From Cohaesibacter sp. (GTDB taxonomy: Bacteria; Pseudomonadota; Alphaproteobacteria; Rhizobiales; Cohaesibacteraceae): 64,000 nucleotides of DNA. This document shows positions 24,007 to 33,315 of the stretch, in pieces. The notes below the pieces were generated by a model. That model did no database searches. It worked only from the letters and a program-made list of their open reading frames with translations, and was not told where the DNA came from. Numbering within the stretch: the first letter of the stretch is position 1; the number at the start of each line of letters is the position of its first letter. The DNA lies in the NCBI GenBank assembly GCA_025210795.1, contig JAOAQZ010000021.1, positions 1-64,000 of the forward strand, in the 5' to 3' direction. A program made the translations under genes and the position numbers.

Positions 24007-26450
24007 TCTGCTGCCTCCAGTTCCAACACGGCCATGGGATTAAATTCATGTTTGTCCTTGCCAGACACCCGCTCAGACCATGGATCTTTCTGGGCATAGC
24101 TCTGGGAGATCACAAACCGTTCTACAAGGCGGGCACGCAAGGAAGCATCATCCATAATGCGTTGGCGGATCTGATCCACCCCGACACGGGCCGCCCATTT
24201 ATAGATGCGCTCAAGATAAAAACCTTCCTCGCGATAAAGCTGGATAAGAGCAACAACATGCGCCATCACTTCATCTTCGGTTTTGACAGTCCCAAGGATC
24301 TCAGTCCCCCGGATATCAAGGCCTGCCGCTCCGGCAAAATGGATGTCAAAACCACCCTGCCCGCAGATAATGCCAATATCCTTGCACGTTGCCTCAGCAC
24401 AATTGCGCGGACAGCCTGAGACGGCGAGTTTCAATTTAGCGGGCGTCCATGCCCCCCAGCAGAATTTCTCAATCCTGATACCAAGTCCGGTGGAATCTTG
24501 CGTGCCAAAGCGGCACCAGTCAGAGCCAACGCAGGTTTTGACCGTCCGCAGCCCCTTTGCATAGGCCTGCCCCGAAACAAAACCAACCTTGCCCAAATCT
24601 TCCCAAACAGCAGGAAGATCAGGCTTGGCAATACCGAGAAGATCAATACGTTGCCCGCCAGTGACCTTCACGGTCGGAATATTGAACTTGTCAACCACGT
24701 CAGCAATGGCCCGCAGTTCATCGGCGGAAGTCACCCCACCCCACATGCGCGGCACAACTGAATAGGTTCCGTCCTTTTGGATATTGGCATGCACCCGCTC
24801 GTTGATGAAGCGAGATTGATAATCGTCCTCATACTCACCGGGCCATTCCGCAACGAGATAATAATTGAGCGCGGGCCGGCATTTGGCACAGCCAGAAGAG
24901 CTACTCCATTCCATGGCTTGCATGATTTCAGGGATGGATTTGAGCTTTTTCTCTACAATCGCCTTACGGATCGTGGCGTGATCATGCGTGGTACAACCAC
25001 ATATGGGTTGCGTCTTATCTGGCTCATAGCCATCGCCCAATGTCAGTTGCAGCAGCATCTCGACCTGACCGCTACATGTGCCACAGGATGCGGATGCCTT
25101 GGTATGCTTTCGCACCTCATCTAGTGAGGAAAGACCAAGCTCTGTGATGGAGTGTGTGATGGATGATTTGCATATGCCGTTGCACCCGCAGATTTCCGCG
25201 TCATCTGGTAAGGCTGCAACGGCTTCCATAGGGTCCAGGGGGGACCCTCCCTGAAAAGCCGGTCCAAAGATCAGGCAGTCACGCATCTCGCTAATGTCTG
25301 TCTCTTTCTTGAGAAGATCAAAGAACCATGGCCCGTCTGCTGTATCTCCATAAAGAACAGCGCCAATGATCCGGTTCTCTTCAAGCACCAGCCGTTTATA
25401 GATACCATTTGCGGCATCCCGCAGAACAATCTCTTCACGATCTGGCCCATCAGCAAAGTCACCGGCGGAATAGAGATCAATACCGGTCACCTTAAGCTTG
25501 GTTGCTGTCACCGAGCCTTTATAGCTTGCCTCCTTACCAAGAAGGTCATCCGCCAGAACAGCTGCCATTTCATAAAGCGGAGCCACAAGCCCGTAGCACT
25601 GCCCGTCATGCTCTACGCATTCCCCAAGCGAATAAATATCAGGATCAGAGGTCCGCAGCTGGTCATTAACAAGAATACCGCGATTGCAATCAAGTCCAGC
25701 TTCCTTGCCTAGCGCAAGTGAAGGGCGGATCCCGACTGCCATCACCACAAGGGACGCATTGATAAAGCTACCATCATCCAGCTCAACGCCGCACACCTTA
25801 CCGTCTTTACCCGCAATAGCCCTGGAATTGGCTTCAGTCAGAACATTGATGCCCCGTGCCTCAATGGCTTTTTTCAGCAAATGGCCTGAGGCCTCATCCA
25901 TCTGCCGTTCCATCAGCGTGGGCATCAGATGCAGCACGGTTACATCCATACCCTGTTCTTTAAGGCCTGCTGCCGCCTCAAGCCCCAAAAGGCCGCCACC
26001 GATTACAACAGCAGAGCCTCCCCCTTTGGCTGCATCCAGCATGGCCTCAACATCATCCAGATCACGATAGGCAAGAACACCTTCCAGATCATGGCCGGGA
26101 ATGGGAATAATAAAGGGCGAAGATCCAGTGGCGATGACCAGCTTGTCATAAGGCGCAATGATACCGCTCTCGGACATGATCATCTTGGCACCACGATCAA
26201 TTCGCGAAATGCGCTCCCCCTTATGCAGCGTCACCTGATTGGCATCATACCAGTCATCATCGTGGGTGATGATGTCTTCGTAGCTCTTCTCACCGGACAG
26301 GACCGGCGACAGCATCAGGCGATTATAATTCACCCGCGGCTCGGCATTAAAAATGGTCACATCATAAGCTGACGGGTCTGCCTCGAACAGATATTCGAGC
26401 ATCCTTCCCGGTGCCATTCCGTTGCCAATTATGACAAGTTTCTTCTTCAT
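24003..26450 (-). CDS. nirB: Nitrite reductase [NAD(P)H] large subunit, NirB
   Basis: The 815-residue cytoplasmic enzyme reduces nitrite to ammonium. Domains in order are: an FAD/NAD(P) pyridine nucleotide-disulfide reductase-like part (about 1-400, IIGNGMAPGRMLEYL, AVVIGGGLLGLEAAAGL), two BFD-like [2Fe-2S] motifs (ICGCNGICKSSI with CGTC near 423-455, then ICGCTTHDH with GCAKC), and the siroheme/[4Fe-4S] half (WCRFGTQDSTGLG near 644, SGCPRNCAEATCKD near 680). The ATG at 26450 gives the usual N-terminus; 96 extra upstream codons are not homologous. It follows nrtCD after 46 bp. Siroheme is shared with CysI elsewhere in the window. Confidence 0.96.
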   Translation of the reverse strand: MKKKLVIIGNGMAPGRMLEYLFEADPSAYDVTIFNAEPRVNYNRLMLSPVLSGEKSYEDIITHDDDWYDANQVTLHKGERISRIDRGAKMIMSESGIIAPYDKLVIATGSSPFIIPIPGHDLEGVLAYRDLDDVEAMLDAAKGGGSAVVIGGGLLGLEAAAGLKEQGMDVTVLHLMPTLMERQMDEASGHLLKKAIEARGINVLTEANSRAIAGKDGKVCGVELDDGSFINASLVVMAVGIRPSLALGKEAGLDCNRGILVNDQLRTSDPDIYSLGECVEHDGQCYGLVAPLYEMAAVLADDLLGKEASYKGSVTATKLKVTGIDLYSAGDFADGPDREEIVLRDAANGIYKRLVLEENRIIGAVLYGDTADGPWFFDLLKKETDISEMRDCLIFGPAFQGGSPLDPMEAVAALPDDAEICGCNGICKSSITHSITELGLSSLDEVRKHTKASASCGTCSGQVEMLLQLTLGDGYEPDKTQPICGCTTHDHATIRKAIVEKKLKSIPEIMQAMEWSSSSGCAKCRPALNYYLVAEWPGEYEDDYQSRFINERVHANIQKDGTYSVVPRMWGGVTSADELRAIADVVDKFNIPTVKVTGGQRIDLLGIAKPDLPAVWEDLGKVGFVSGQAYAKGLRTVKTCVGSDWCRFGTQDSTGLGIRIEKFCWGAWTPAKLKLAVSGCPRNCAEATCKDIGIICGQGGFDIHFAGAAGLDIRGTEILGTVKTEDEVMAHVVALIQLYREEGFYLERIYKWAARVGVDQIRQRIMDDASLRARLVERFVISQSYAQKDPWSERVSGKDKHEFNPMAVLELEAAE

Positions 26451-26496
26451 TTTTCTTCTCTCAATTCTTTTCCATTCAGCTTGGGAGGCGCACCAA

Positions 26497-28296
26497 CTAG
26501 GCTGCGGGCGTGCCAATGGTCCCTGCTGGTTCGATGCTGGACTGGCGCGCAATGCGGGCCGCTCTTTTTTGCTGAATAGATTGCAGCTGCTCCTGACTCG
26601 GATCAGCACCTCCCTCATAGGCCTCGAGGAAATCAAGCAATTCCTCACGATAAGCGTAATAATCAGGGTGGGCCAAAAGCTCCTTGCGACTGCGCGGATG
26701 GGGCAAATCCACATCCATGACATTGCCAATCTTTGCATTTGGTCCGTTGGACATCATCACCACTCTGTCAGCCAGCAAAATGGCTTCATCAACATCATGG
26801 GTCACGCAAATGGCGGATACCTTGGTCTGCCGCCAGACATCCATCAAAACATCCTGAAGCTCCCAGCGCGTGAGACTATCAAGCATGCCGAAAGGCTCAT
26901 CGAGCAGCAAAAGCTTGGGAGAGAGGGCAAAGGCACGGGCAATGCCAACACGCTGACGCATACCGTTGGACATATCGCTGGCAAGACGATGCATGGCATC
27001 TCCAAGCCCAACAATTTGCAAGTAATATTGCACGATGTCCTTACGTTCAGCAGCCGAGAGCGACGGAAAGACCTGCTCAACACCCAGCATCACATTCTCG
27101 TAAGCACTTAGCCAGGGCATCAAAGACGGAGACTGAAAAACCACCGCCTTGTCAGGCCCCGCGGCAACAATCTCTTTGCCGTCAAGAATAATCCCGCCAC
27201 CGGTGATACTATTCAGTCCCGCCGCCATAGAAAGAACTGTCGACTTACCGCAGCCGGAATGGCCGATAAGGGTAATGAATTCCCCTTGGCTGATTTTAAG
27301 ATCAAACCCGTCTACGACCGTCAGCGGCCCCTTGGGGGTAGGATAGACCTTGGTCACCTGTGAGAAATCAATAAAGCGCTCACGAACATTGCCGGCCTGA
27401 CCAGCTGGTGTCAGATCTCCACTAGCACCCTCACCTGCAGATTGAGCAGTCCCTTTGTCACGCCCAGCTTCAATTGAGATAACGTTGGGAAGATCGGCCA
27501 AAGGCTCATTCTCTACCTCGCGGTCCATACCAATCTTGATGAGATAATCGGTGATAGCGGCGCGAAGACGGATAAAGTCATCATCGCTATTCATCGCACC
27601 GCGATCGCGCGGGCGCGGCAGATCAATTTTAAATTCCGGCCCCAGCTTGGCCCCCGGTCCGGGAGTGAGCGGAATAACCCGATCCGCCAGCAAAATCGCT
27701 TCATCAACATCATTGGTGATGAGAATGATGGTCTTCTTCTCCTGCTGCGAGATAGCAGCAAATTCATCCTGCAGCTTGGAGCGTGTCAAAGCATCCAGCG
27801 CAGACAAAGGCTCATCCAGCAGCAAGACTTCCGGCTGCATGGCAAGGGCGCGAGCCACCGCCACACGCTGGCGCATTCCGCCCGAAAGCTCGGCAGGCTT
27901 GCGATCCTTGGCGTGCGACAGGCCGACCATATCAATATAGCGGTTTGCAAGCTCTGCCCGCTCGGCTTTCGGCTTTGCGCCGAAAACACTGTCAACCGCC
28001 AGCATGATATTGCCAAAAACGCTAAGCCACGGCATCAGCGAGTAAGACTGAAACACCACCCCACGCTCGGGGCTTGGTCCGTCAATCTGCTTGCCCCGAT
28101 AGATCACACCGCCTGTATCAGGCTCAATCAACCCCGCCATGGCGGAGATCAGTGTCGTTTTGCCAGAGCCGGAAAAGCCAACGATTGCGACAAACTCCCC
28201 CTCTTCAACCGAGAGGAAAATATCATCCAGCACTTCATTGCGATCTTCACCAGCCCCAAAGCCAACAGACAGACCGGAACATTCCAAAATAGCCAT
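26497..28296 (-). CDS. Nitrate ABC transporter ATPase, two fused nucleotide-binding domains (NrtCD-like)
   Basis: The 599-residue protein contains two complete ABC ATPase domains (about 1-250 and 305-560), related to NrtC/NrtD/SsuB. Walker A motifs are GFSGSGKTT (40-48) and GHSGCGKST; Walker B stretches are LLLDEPLSALD and LLLDEPFGMLD. The halves are unequal. In domain 1 the switch histidine is replaced by Asn195 (ITNDVDEA), while its signature LSGGMRQR is intact. In domain 2 the histidine is kept (THDVDEA), but the signature reads MSNGMRQR (442-449). No NrtA-like solute domain is fused at the C-terminus. It lies between nrtB and nirB and would power nitrate or nitrite uptake. Confidence 0.92.
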   Translation of the reverse strand: MAILECSGLSVGFGAGEDRNEVLDDIFLSVEEGEFVAIVGFSGSGKTTLISAMAGLIEPDTGGVIYRGKQIDGPSPERGVVFQSYSLMPWLSVFGNIMLAVDSVFGAKPKAERAELANRYIDMVGLSHAKDRKPAELSGGMRQRVAVARALAMQPEVLLLDEPLSALDALTRSKLQDEFAAISQQEKKTIILITNDVDEAILLADRVIPLTPGPGAKLGPEFKIDLPRPRDRGAMNSDDDFIRLRAAITDYLIKIGMDREVENEPLADLPNVISIEAGRDKGTAQSAGEGASGDLTPAGQAGNVRERFIDFSQVTKVYPTPKGPLTVVDGFDLKISQGEFITLIGHSGCGKSTVLSMAAGLNSITGGGIILDGKEIVAAGPDKAVVFQSPSLMPWLSAYENVMLGVEQVFPSLSAAERKDIVQYYLQIVGLGDAMHRLASDMSNGMRQRVGIARAFALSPKLLLLDEPFGMLDSLTRWELQDVLMDVWRQTKVSAICVTHDVDEAILLADRVVMMSNGPNAKIGNVMDVDLPHPRSRKELLAHPDYYAYREELLDFLEAYEGGADPSQEQLQSIQQKRAARIARQSSIEPAGTIGTPAA

Positions 28297-28313
28297 GATA
28301 GTCTGTCCCTTTA

Positions 28314-29393
28314 TCAGCGGTTGGAGGAGAAGGTGAAAGCCTGCTGCAGGGCATACATCAGCCGGTCAAGCATGAAGCCGATCAGGCCAATGGTCAGAAC
28401 CGCAACAATGATTTTGGCAAGGGATTGTGAAGATCCGTTCTGAAACTCATCCCAGACAAATTTGCCAAGGCCAGGATTCTGCGCCAGCATTTCAGCGGCA
28501 ATCAGCACCATCCAGCCAACACCGAGCGACAAGCGCAAACCGGTAAAGATGAGCGGCAAGGACGAAGGCAGCACCAGCTTTGTAATCACTTTGAGCGTTG
28601 GCAGGCGCAGCACCTTGGACACATTGACCAAATCCTTATCAAGGGACGCCACACCAAGGGCCGTATTGATCAAAGTTGGCCACAGAGAACAGAGCGTAAC
28701 CGTCACAGCAGAGACAACAAGGGATTTGGGCAACAAATCGCTAACATCGATATAAAGTGCCGAAACCACCATGGTCACGATTGGAAGCCAGGCAAGGGGC
28801 GAGACGGGCTTGAATATCTGAATAAGCGGACTGATGGCTGCATTGACTGAAGCGGACAAACCCGAGGCAATTCCCAAAGGCACAGCGATAACAGTGGCAA
28901 TGACAAAGCCAAGTCCCACAGTTGCAAGCGATGTGACAATCTGGTCGAAATAACTTGGCTTGCCGGTATAGGTGCGGTGCTTGACCTTATCCTCTTTGCC
29001 GGCTGCGATCAGCTTGGCATTACGGGCATCTTGCCGGGCATAGAATGCAGCTTCCTTTTCCCGTGTTCTGACATGGTCATCCCACAGATTAAGGCTCTGC
29101 TCCCAAACCTGCACCGGACCGGGAATAGCCCCAAGGGAGGTATGCACCTGAGGCGCCAAAGCAGCCCAGAGGCCCAGAAAAGCAAGAATGCCAATGAGAG
29201 GCAAAATGAGGCTTTGTTTCAGCTCTGCCAATTGCTCCTGAACATTGTCACCGGCAGCAATTTTGAGAAGCGGAACCAACCAGGCAAGGCCGAGAGCTGA
29301 CAGCCAGCCACTCATCTTGGTAACAGCATTATAGAGCCAGGCTCTGGCTGCATTTGTATCCTTTACAGGGGAGTTTGACGTTATATCTGTCAT
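28314..29393 (-). CDS. nrtB: Nitrate ABC transporter permease (NrtB-like)
   Basis: This 359-residue inner-membrane permease has about seven hydrophobic segments. The C-terminal binding-protein-dependent transport domain carries the EAA-type loop at ASLDKDLVNVSKVLRLP. The region between the first and second membrane blocks (residues about 120-165, EKEAAFYARQDARNAKLIAAG) is a charged cytoplasmic or periplasmic insertion common in proteobacterial NrtB. ATG 29393 follows AAGGA; the 75 codons upstream in frame are not homologous. The ATPase gene starts 17 bp after its stop. Confidence 0.93.
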   Translation of the reverse strand: MTDITSNSPVKDTNAARAWLYNAVTKMSGWLSALGLAWLVPLLKIAAGDNVQEQLAELKQSLILPLIGILAFLGLWAALAPQVHTSLGAIPGPVQVWEQSLNLWDDHVRTREKEAAFYARQDARNAKLIAAGKEDKVKHRTYTGKPSYFDQIVTSLATVGLGFVIATVIAVPLGIASGLSASVNAAISPLIQIFKPVSPLAWLPIVTMVVSALYIDVSDLLPKSLVVSAVTVTLCSLWPTLINTALGVASLDKDLVNVSKVLRLPTLKVITKLVLPSSLPLIFTGLRLSLGVGWMVLIAAEMLAQNPGLGKFVWDEFQNGSSQSLAKIIVAVLTIGLIGFMLDRLMYALQQAFTFSSNR

Positions 29394-29587
29394 AATTTCG
29401 GGTCCTTCTACGGGGCCCTCGGCAAATGCTCTGCTTCTCCAATACCCAAGTCCTGGAACCAAAATGGTCAAATTCAGTTTTCGAGGGGGAAAATGTGAGG
29501 TTTGGGATGTCGGAGCTTCCACACCACGGTCAGCGAGACAATATGCCAAAGGTTGAAAGCTTGATTTGTGGCGAGTGGCGGGAAGCT

Positions 29588-29604
29588 TGGGAGGAACCCT
29601 CCCA
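29588..29604 (-). other. Hairpin between nrtA and nrtB
   Basis: TGGGAGG and CCTCCCA make a 7-bp stem with a 3-base loop in the 265-bp gap between nrtA and nrtB. Without a T-tract it is more likely an mRNA-stabilising element favouring the binding protein than a terminator. Confidence 0.35.
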
Positions 29605-29658
29605 CCATCTCCCCACAAACCAAGCAGGATGCCGATGGAGCTCTAAGCTAATCGGCCT

Positions 29659-31113
29659 TTACTTCACTTTGCCATCTTCAATGATCTGGCCTTTTTTCAG
29701 CCCGATGGAGAGTGCCTCAAGATAAGCGTTAGGCTTGCGTCCATCATAGCTAATTGCGTCAATGAAAGCCGATGTTGGTTCACGATAGCCATCGGTCTGC
29801 CAAGGAAAGTCCTTTTCAGCTACATGGCCTTCATCCACCAGCATCCGCGCAGCTTTCAGATAAATATCTGGCAAATAGACCGAGCTTGCTGTTTGCGCAT
29901 ACCAGTCGTCGCTTTTTTGCTCAGCAATCTGTCCCCAGCGGCGCATCTGGGTCAGATACCAAATCGCATCGGAATAATAAGGATAGGTCGCAAAATAGCG
30001 GTAGAAGACGTTGAAATCTGGCACCGCACGCTTGTCACCTTTTTCATATTCAAAGGTGCCAGTCATAGAGGCGGCAATCACTTCAGCATCCGCTCCCACA
30101 TATTCAGCGCGGGAGAGAATCTCGACTGCCTCGGGCCGGTTCGCATTTTCATTCTCATCCAGCCATTTGGCCGCACGAATAAGAGCCTTGGTCAGAGCCA
30201 GCGTTGTATTGGGGTTGTCCTGAGTAAATTTCTTAGTCAGCCCAAACACTTTCTCTGGATTGTTTTTCCAAATCTCGTAATCGGTAATCACCGGCACCCC
30301 GATTCCCTTAAAGACAGCTTGCTGGTTCCACGGCTCTCCAACGCAATAGCCATAAATGGTGCCCGCATCCATCGTGGCAGGCATTTGCGGCGGTGGCGTC
30401 ACACTCAGCAAAACCTCGGCCTGGATCTGACCTGATACATCTTGTTTGGAATAGAAACCGGGGTGAATACCGCCAGACGCCAGCCAATAGCGTAGCTCGT
30501 AATTATGGGTCGAGACGGGAAAAACCATCCCCATGTTAAAGGGCTTACCTTCATCACGAAAGGCATCAACAACGGGCTTAAGCGAATCCGCCTTGATGGG
30601 ATGCACAGGCTTGCCATCTGCCATTGGCACATGAGGCTTCATCATCTCCCAGATCTTATTGGAGACGGTAATACCATTGCCATTCAGATCCATCGAAAAG
30701 GGCGTAACGATATGCGCCTTGGTGCCATAGCCGATTGTTGCAGCCAAAGGCTGGCCTGCCAGCATATGGGCACCGTCAAGCTCTCCGGTAATCACCCGAT
30801 CAAGCAACACCTTCCAGTTGGCTTGTGGCTCAAGCGTCACAAACAGTCCTTCATCTTCGAAGAACCCCTTCTCATAGGCAATTGCCAGAGGGGCCATGTC
30901 AGTCAGTTTAATGAATCCAAGCTTCAATTCGTCTTTTTCGACATCCAGAATTTCGGCATAGGCCGTACCACTCAACAAAGAGGTAGCCAGCGTTCCAACA
31001 ATCGCTGCGGCAGACAAGCTTGTGTGAAGATGCTTTGGCGCTTGTAAGCCATTGGCTAGAAACGCTTTAAATGATGAAATTGTTGCCGCTGAAACACGCT
31101 TGGTCCGCTGCAT
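29659..31113 (-). CDS. nrtA: Nitrate ABC transporter substrate-binding protein (NrtA-like)
   Basis: The 484-residue protein is the periplasmic receptor for nitrate or nitrite. It has a long N-terminal export region (hydrophobic stretch about residues 32-50, likely cleavage after AYA) and the NrtA/SsuA fold. Family stretches are [36 protein letters not shown] and [24 protein letters not shown] precedes ATG 31113. It is the first gene of the operon that continues with nrtB, nrtCD, nirB, nirD and nasA, and is divergent from a LysR-type regulator. Confidence 0.94.
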   Translation of the reverse strand: MQRTKRVSAATISSFKAFLANGLQAPKHLHTSLSAAAIVGTLATSLLSGTAYAEILDVEKDELKLGFIKLTDMAPLAIAYEKGFFEDEGLFVTLEPQANWKVLLDRVITGELDGAHMLAGQPLAATIGYGTKAHIVTPFSMDLNGNGITVSNKIWEMMKPHVPMADGKPVHPIKADSLKPVVDAFRDEGKPFNMGMVFPVSTHNYELRYWLASGGIHPGFYSKQDVSGQIQAEVLLSVTPPPQMPATMDAGTIYGYCVGEPWNQQAVFKGIGVPVITDYEIWKNNPEKVFGLTKKFTQDNPNTTLALTKALIRAAKWLDENENANRPEAVEILSRAEYVGADAEVIAASMTGTFEYEKGDKRAVPDFNVFYRYFATYPYYSDAIWYLTQMRRWGQIAEQKSDDWYAQTASSVYLPDIYLKAARMLVDEGHVAEKDFPWQTDGYREPTSAFIDAISYDGRKPNAYLEALSIGLKKGQIIEDGKVK

Positions 31114-31132
31114 GGCCTTGTCCTTTGAGTTT

Positions 31133-31252
31133 TGTAAATTGCAAATTCCGAGATGAAAATCATCTCTATTGTGCGTTGCAACATCACTCTAAAAAACAAA
31201 AGCGTTGCTGTCTGCTGCTATAAAATCCAAAGCCCGTTGCAAAAAATGCAAC
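31133..31252. promoter_or_regulatory. nrtA-lysR regulatory region with inverted repeats
   Basis: The 212-bp divergent gap contains AGATGA-AAA-TCATCT (31151-31165), the palindrome GTTGCAAC (31175-31182) and GTTGCA-AAAAA-TGCAAC (31236-31252). The last contains a T-N11-A core, as in LysR-type boxes, and GTTGC recurs again near 31204. These are candidate binding sites for the divergent regulator. I could not fix the promoters. Confidence 0.45.
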
Positions 31253-31325
31253 AGGAAGATAAGCTCAAACCAGTAAGTCCGGCGGAGGACAAGACGAGCG
31301 CCAAGAGACAGGAAGGAGCAAAACA

Positions 31326-32225
31326 ATGAGACATCAGCTAGTTCTTCACTATCTCGATAAAGTGGCTCGTGTCGGCTCTATTCGGGCGGCGGCAGAAGAA
31401 TTGTCCATCACCCCGTCGGCGCTGAACCGGCGAATCCTAACAATTGAAGAGGAACTGGGCGTTGAGATATTTGAGCGCCATGCAGCAGGCGTTCGCCTCA
31501 ATCTGGCAGGCGAGATATTCCTTCAGCATGTCCGCACCCAGTTGGCTGATATGGAGCGGGTGCGCTCGCGCATTGCGGACCTGACGGGCCTGCGCCGCGG
31601 CCACATTAATATTGCCTGCACCCGCGAGGTCGTCCGGTATTTCCTGCCATCAAAAATCCGCACCTATCGCGATCAGTTCCCCGGGGTGACATTTTCAATC
31701 CAGCTTTACGAACGGGGTGAGGCCGAAGCAGCCCTTATCGACAATAGCGCAGATATCGCCTTGGTCTTTGAGCCGATCAAGTTGACGGAATTTCAAACCG
31801 TCATGTCCGCACGGCAACCCATCTACACGATTTGTTCAGTCAATCATCCGCTTGCTGCTCGAAATTCCGTCCGTCTCTATGAGGTACTAGACTATCCCTG
31901 CCTTCTACCCTCGCGCCCCGAAGGCATCCGCCAGGTGCTCGACAATGCCGCTGCCAAGGCAGGCCTGAACCTGCTGCCCGTTGTTGAATCCAACAGTCTT
32001 GATCTATTGCAATCGCTCATCCGCGAAAGCGATAACCTGTCTTTCACAATCGGCGTTAATCTGCGGCCCTTTCTTGCAACCCAAGGCCTGACCGCAATCA
32101 AGCTTGATAGCCGCGATGTGCAAGGGGGCTTCTTGTTTGCCGGTCACTTGCGCGGGCGCACCCTGCCCGTTGCCGCCGCCCGTTTCCTTGAAGATCTGAT
32201 CAAGGATATGGCCACTAAAAGCTGA
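31326..32225 (+). CDS. LysR-family regulator of the nitrate operon
   Basis: The 299-residue protein has the LysR plan: N-terminal winged helix (about residues 3-62, GSIRAAAEELSITPSALNRRI) and a C-terminal periplasmic-binding-like effector domain (about 90-295). Strong Shine-Dalgarno sequence AGGAAGGAGC precedes the ATG. It is divergent from nrtA, the usual place for a regulator of the neighbouring operon. No NasT/NasS antitermination pair, the more common control of alphaproteobacterial nas operons, is visible in the window. The effector is unknown; nitrate, nitrite or a nitrogen-status signal is inference. Confidence 0.88.
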   Translation: MRHQLVLHYLDKVARVGSIRAAAEELSITPSALNRRILTIEEELGVEIFERHAAGVRLNLAGEIFLQHVRTQLADMERVRSRIADLTGLRRGHINIACTREVVRYFLPSKIRTYRDQFPGVTFSIQLYERGEAEAALIDNSADIALVFEPIKLTEFQTVMSARQPIYTICSVNHPLAARNSVRLYEVLDYPCLLPSRPEGIRQVLDNAAAKAGLNLLPVVESNSLDLLQSLIRESDNLSFTIGVNLRPFLATQGLTAIKLDSRDVQGGFLFAGHLRGRTLPVAAARFLEDLIKDMATKS

Positions 32226-32305
32226 CATTGACGAGCCTGACCCCGCACCTTCAAAGAAAAGATTTTACCACCACTTGCAGAACACATGAAGAACAAGTAT
32301 AGTTT

Positions 32306-32320
32306 GTTCGTGATTTGTGC
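32306..32320 (+). promoter_or_regulatory. Imperfect SOS-box candidate upstream of lexA
   Basis: GTTCGTGATTTGTGC matches the alphaproteobacterial GTTC-N7-GTTC box in seven of eight defined positions, with GTGC as the second half. An inverted GAAC (32291-32294) lies just upstream. It is about 114 bp before lexA, so autoregulation is plausible but unproven. Confidence 0.35.
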
Positions 32321-32433
32321 TAGGTGAGTCTTTCCTCTTTGGAAGGTCTTCCAGGTGCGATGGGATCGGTCAATCTATGCCATTTCTGGTAAATGGACTG
32401 GCTGCGGTGGTTTTGGTCAGATTGGAGAAGGAA

Positions 32434-33141
32434 ATGCTTACTCGGAAACAGCACGAATTGCTGATGTTTATCCATGAACGGATTAAAGAATCAGGCGTTC
32501 CCCCTTCTTTTGATGAAATGAAAGACGCTTTGGATTTGCGTTCCAAATCCGGCATTCACCGCCTGATCACAGCACTGGAAGAACGCGGTTTTATCCGCCG
32601 CCTACCCAATCGTGCCAGGGCGTTGGAAATTCTCAAACTGCCCGAAGCCAATAGCCCCAATCAGGCTGGCGGCCGCCGTTTCTCGCCCAGTGTTGTTGAA
32701 GGCGGCTTAAGCAAACCAAAACCCGCTCCGGCTGAAACCGCCACGGATGAAGAATCCTCCGGCATTTCCGTGCCCGTTATGGGCCGCATTGCGGCAGGGG
32801 TTCCTATCTCTGCCATTCAGCACCAATCCCACACCATCTCGGTTCCCATGGATATGCTGCGCGGAGGGGAGCATTTCGCTCTTGAAGTGCGGGGTGATTC
32901 CATGATCGATGCCGGAATTCTGGACGGGGATACTGTCGTCATTAAAAAATCAAGCGACGCCATTTCCGGCGATATTGTTGTTGCGCTGGTTGATGATGAG
33001 GAAGCGACTTTGAAGCGCTTGCGCAAAAAAGGAGCGTCCATCGCGCTGGAGGCTGCCAACCCCGCCTATGAAACCCGCATTTTTGGCCCAGACCGGGTGC
33101 GTGTTCAAGGTAAGTTGGTCGGTTTGGTCCGTCATTATTAA
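32434..33141 (+). CDS. lexA: SOS repressor LexA
   Basis: The 235-residue repressor begins [19 protein letters not shown], with the winged helix in residues 1-65 and the S24 self-cleavage domain after about 112. The cleavage site is Ala121-Gly122 (GRIAAGVP); the catalytic Ser156 (GDSMID) and Lys194 (ATLKRL) are in place. The linker (70-110) is proline- and alanine-rich and long, as in rhizobial LexA. ATG 32434 follows GGAGAAGG; the ORF runs 39 codons further upstream without homology. In many rhizobia lexA sits directly after moeA; here it follows the nitrate regulator. The next gene, comEC, is convergent. Confidence 0.95.
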   Translation: MLTRKQHELLMFIHERIKESGVPPSFDEMKDALDLRSKSGIHRLITALEERGFIRRLPNRARALEILKLPEANSPNQAGGRRFSPSVVEGGLSKPKPAPAETATDEESSGISVPVMGRIAAGVPISAIQHQSHTISVPMDMLRGGEHFALEVRGDSMIDAGILDGDTVVIKKSSDAISGDIVVALVDDEEATLKRLRKKGASIALEAANPAYETRIFGPDRVRVQGKLVGLVRHY

Positions 33142-33241
33142 TGGATGCACCAAGGATGCCCTACTCCATCTCGGGTCTTGGATCTTACGCGAAATAGAAT
33201 CCATTGGGCCAAAGGCGGTGATTGAAAAGGCTGCGATTGAA

Positions 33242-33269
33242 GAGGAAGAGACCAAGTCGCTTCTTCCTC
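33242..33269. terminator. Hairpin between lexA and comEC
   Basis: GAGGAAGA (33242-33249) and TCTTCCTC (33262-33269) form an 8-bp stem in the gap between two convergent genes. There is no clear T-tract, so termination is only likely from position. Confidence 0.35.
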
Positions 33270-33315
33270 CTAGTAGCCTTCCTCGGATCAGGATAGTCGT
33301 CCTTGCATCAGGTCC

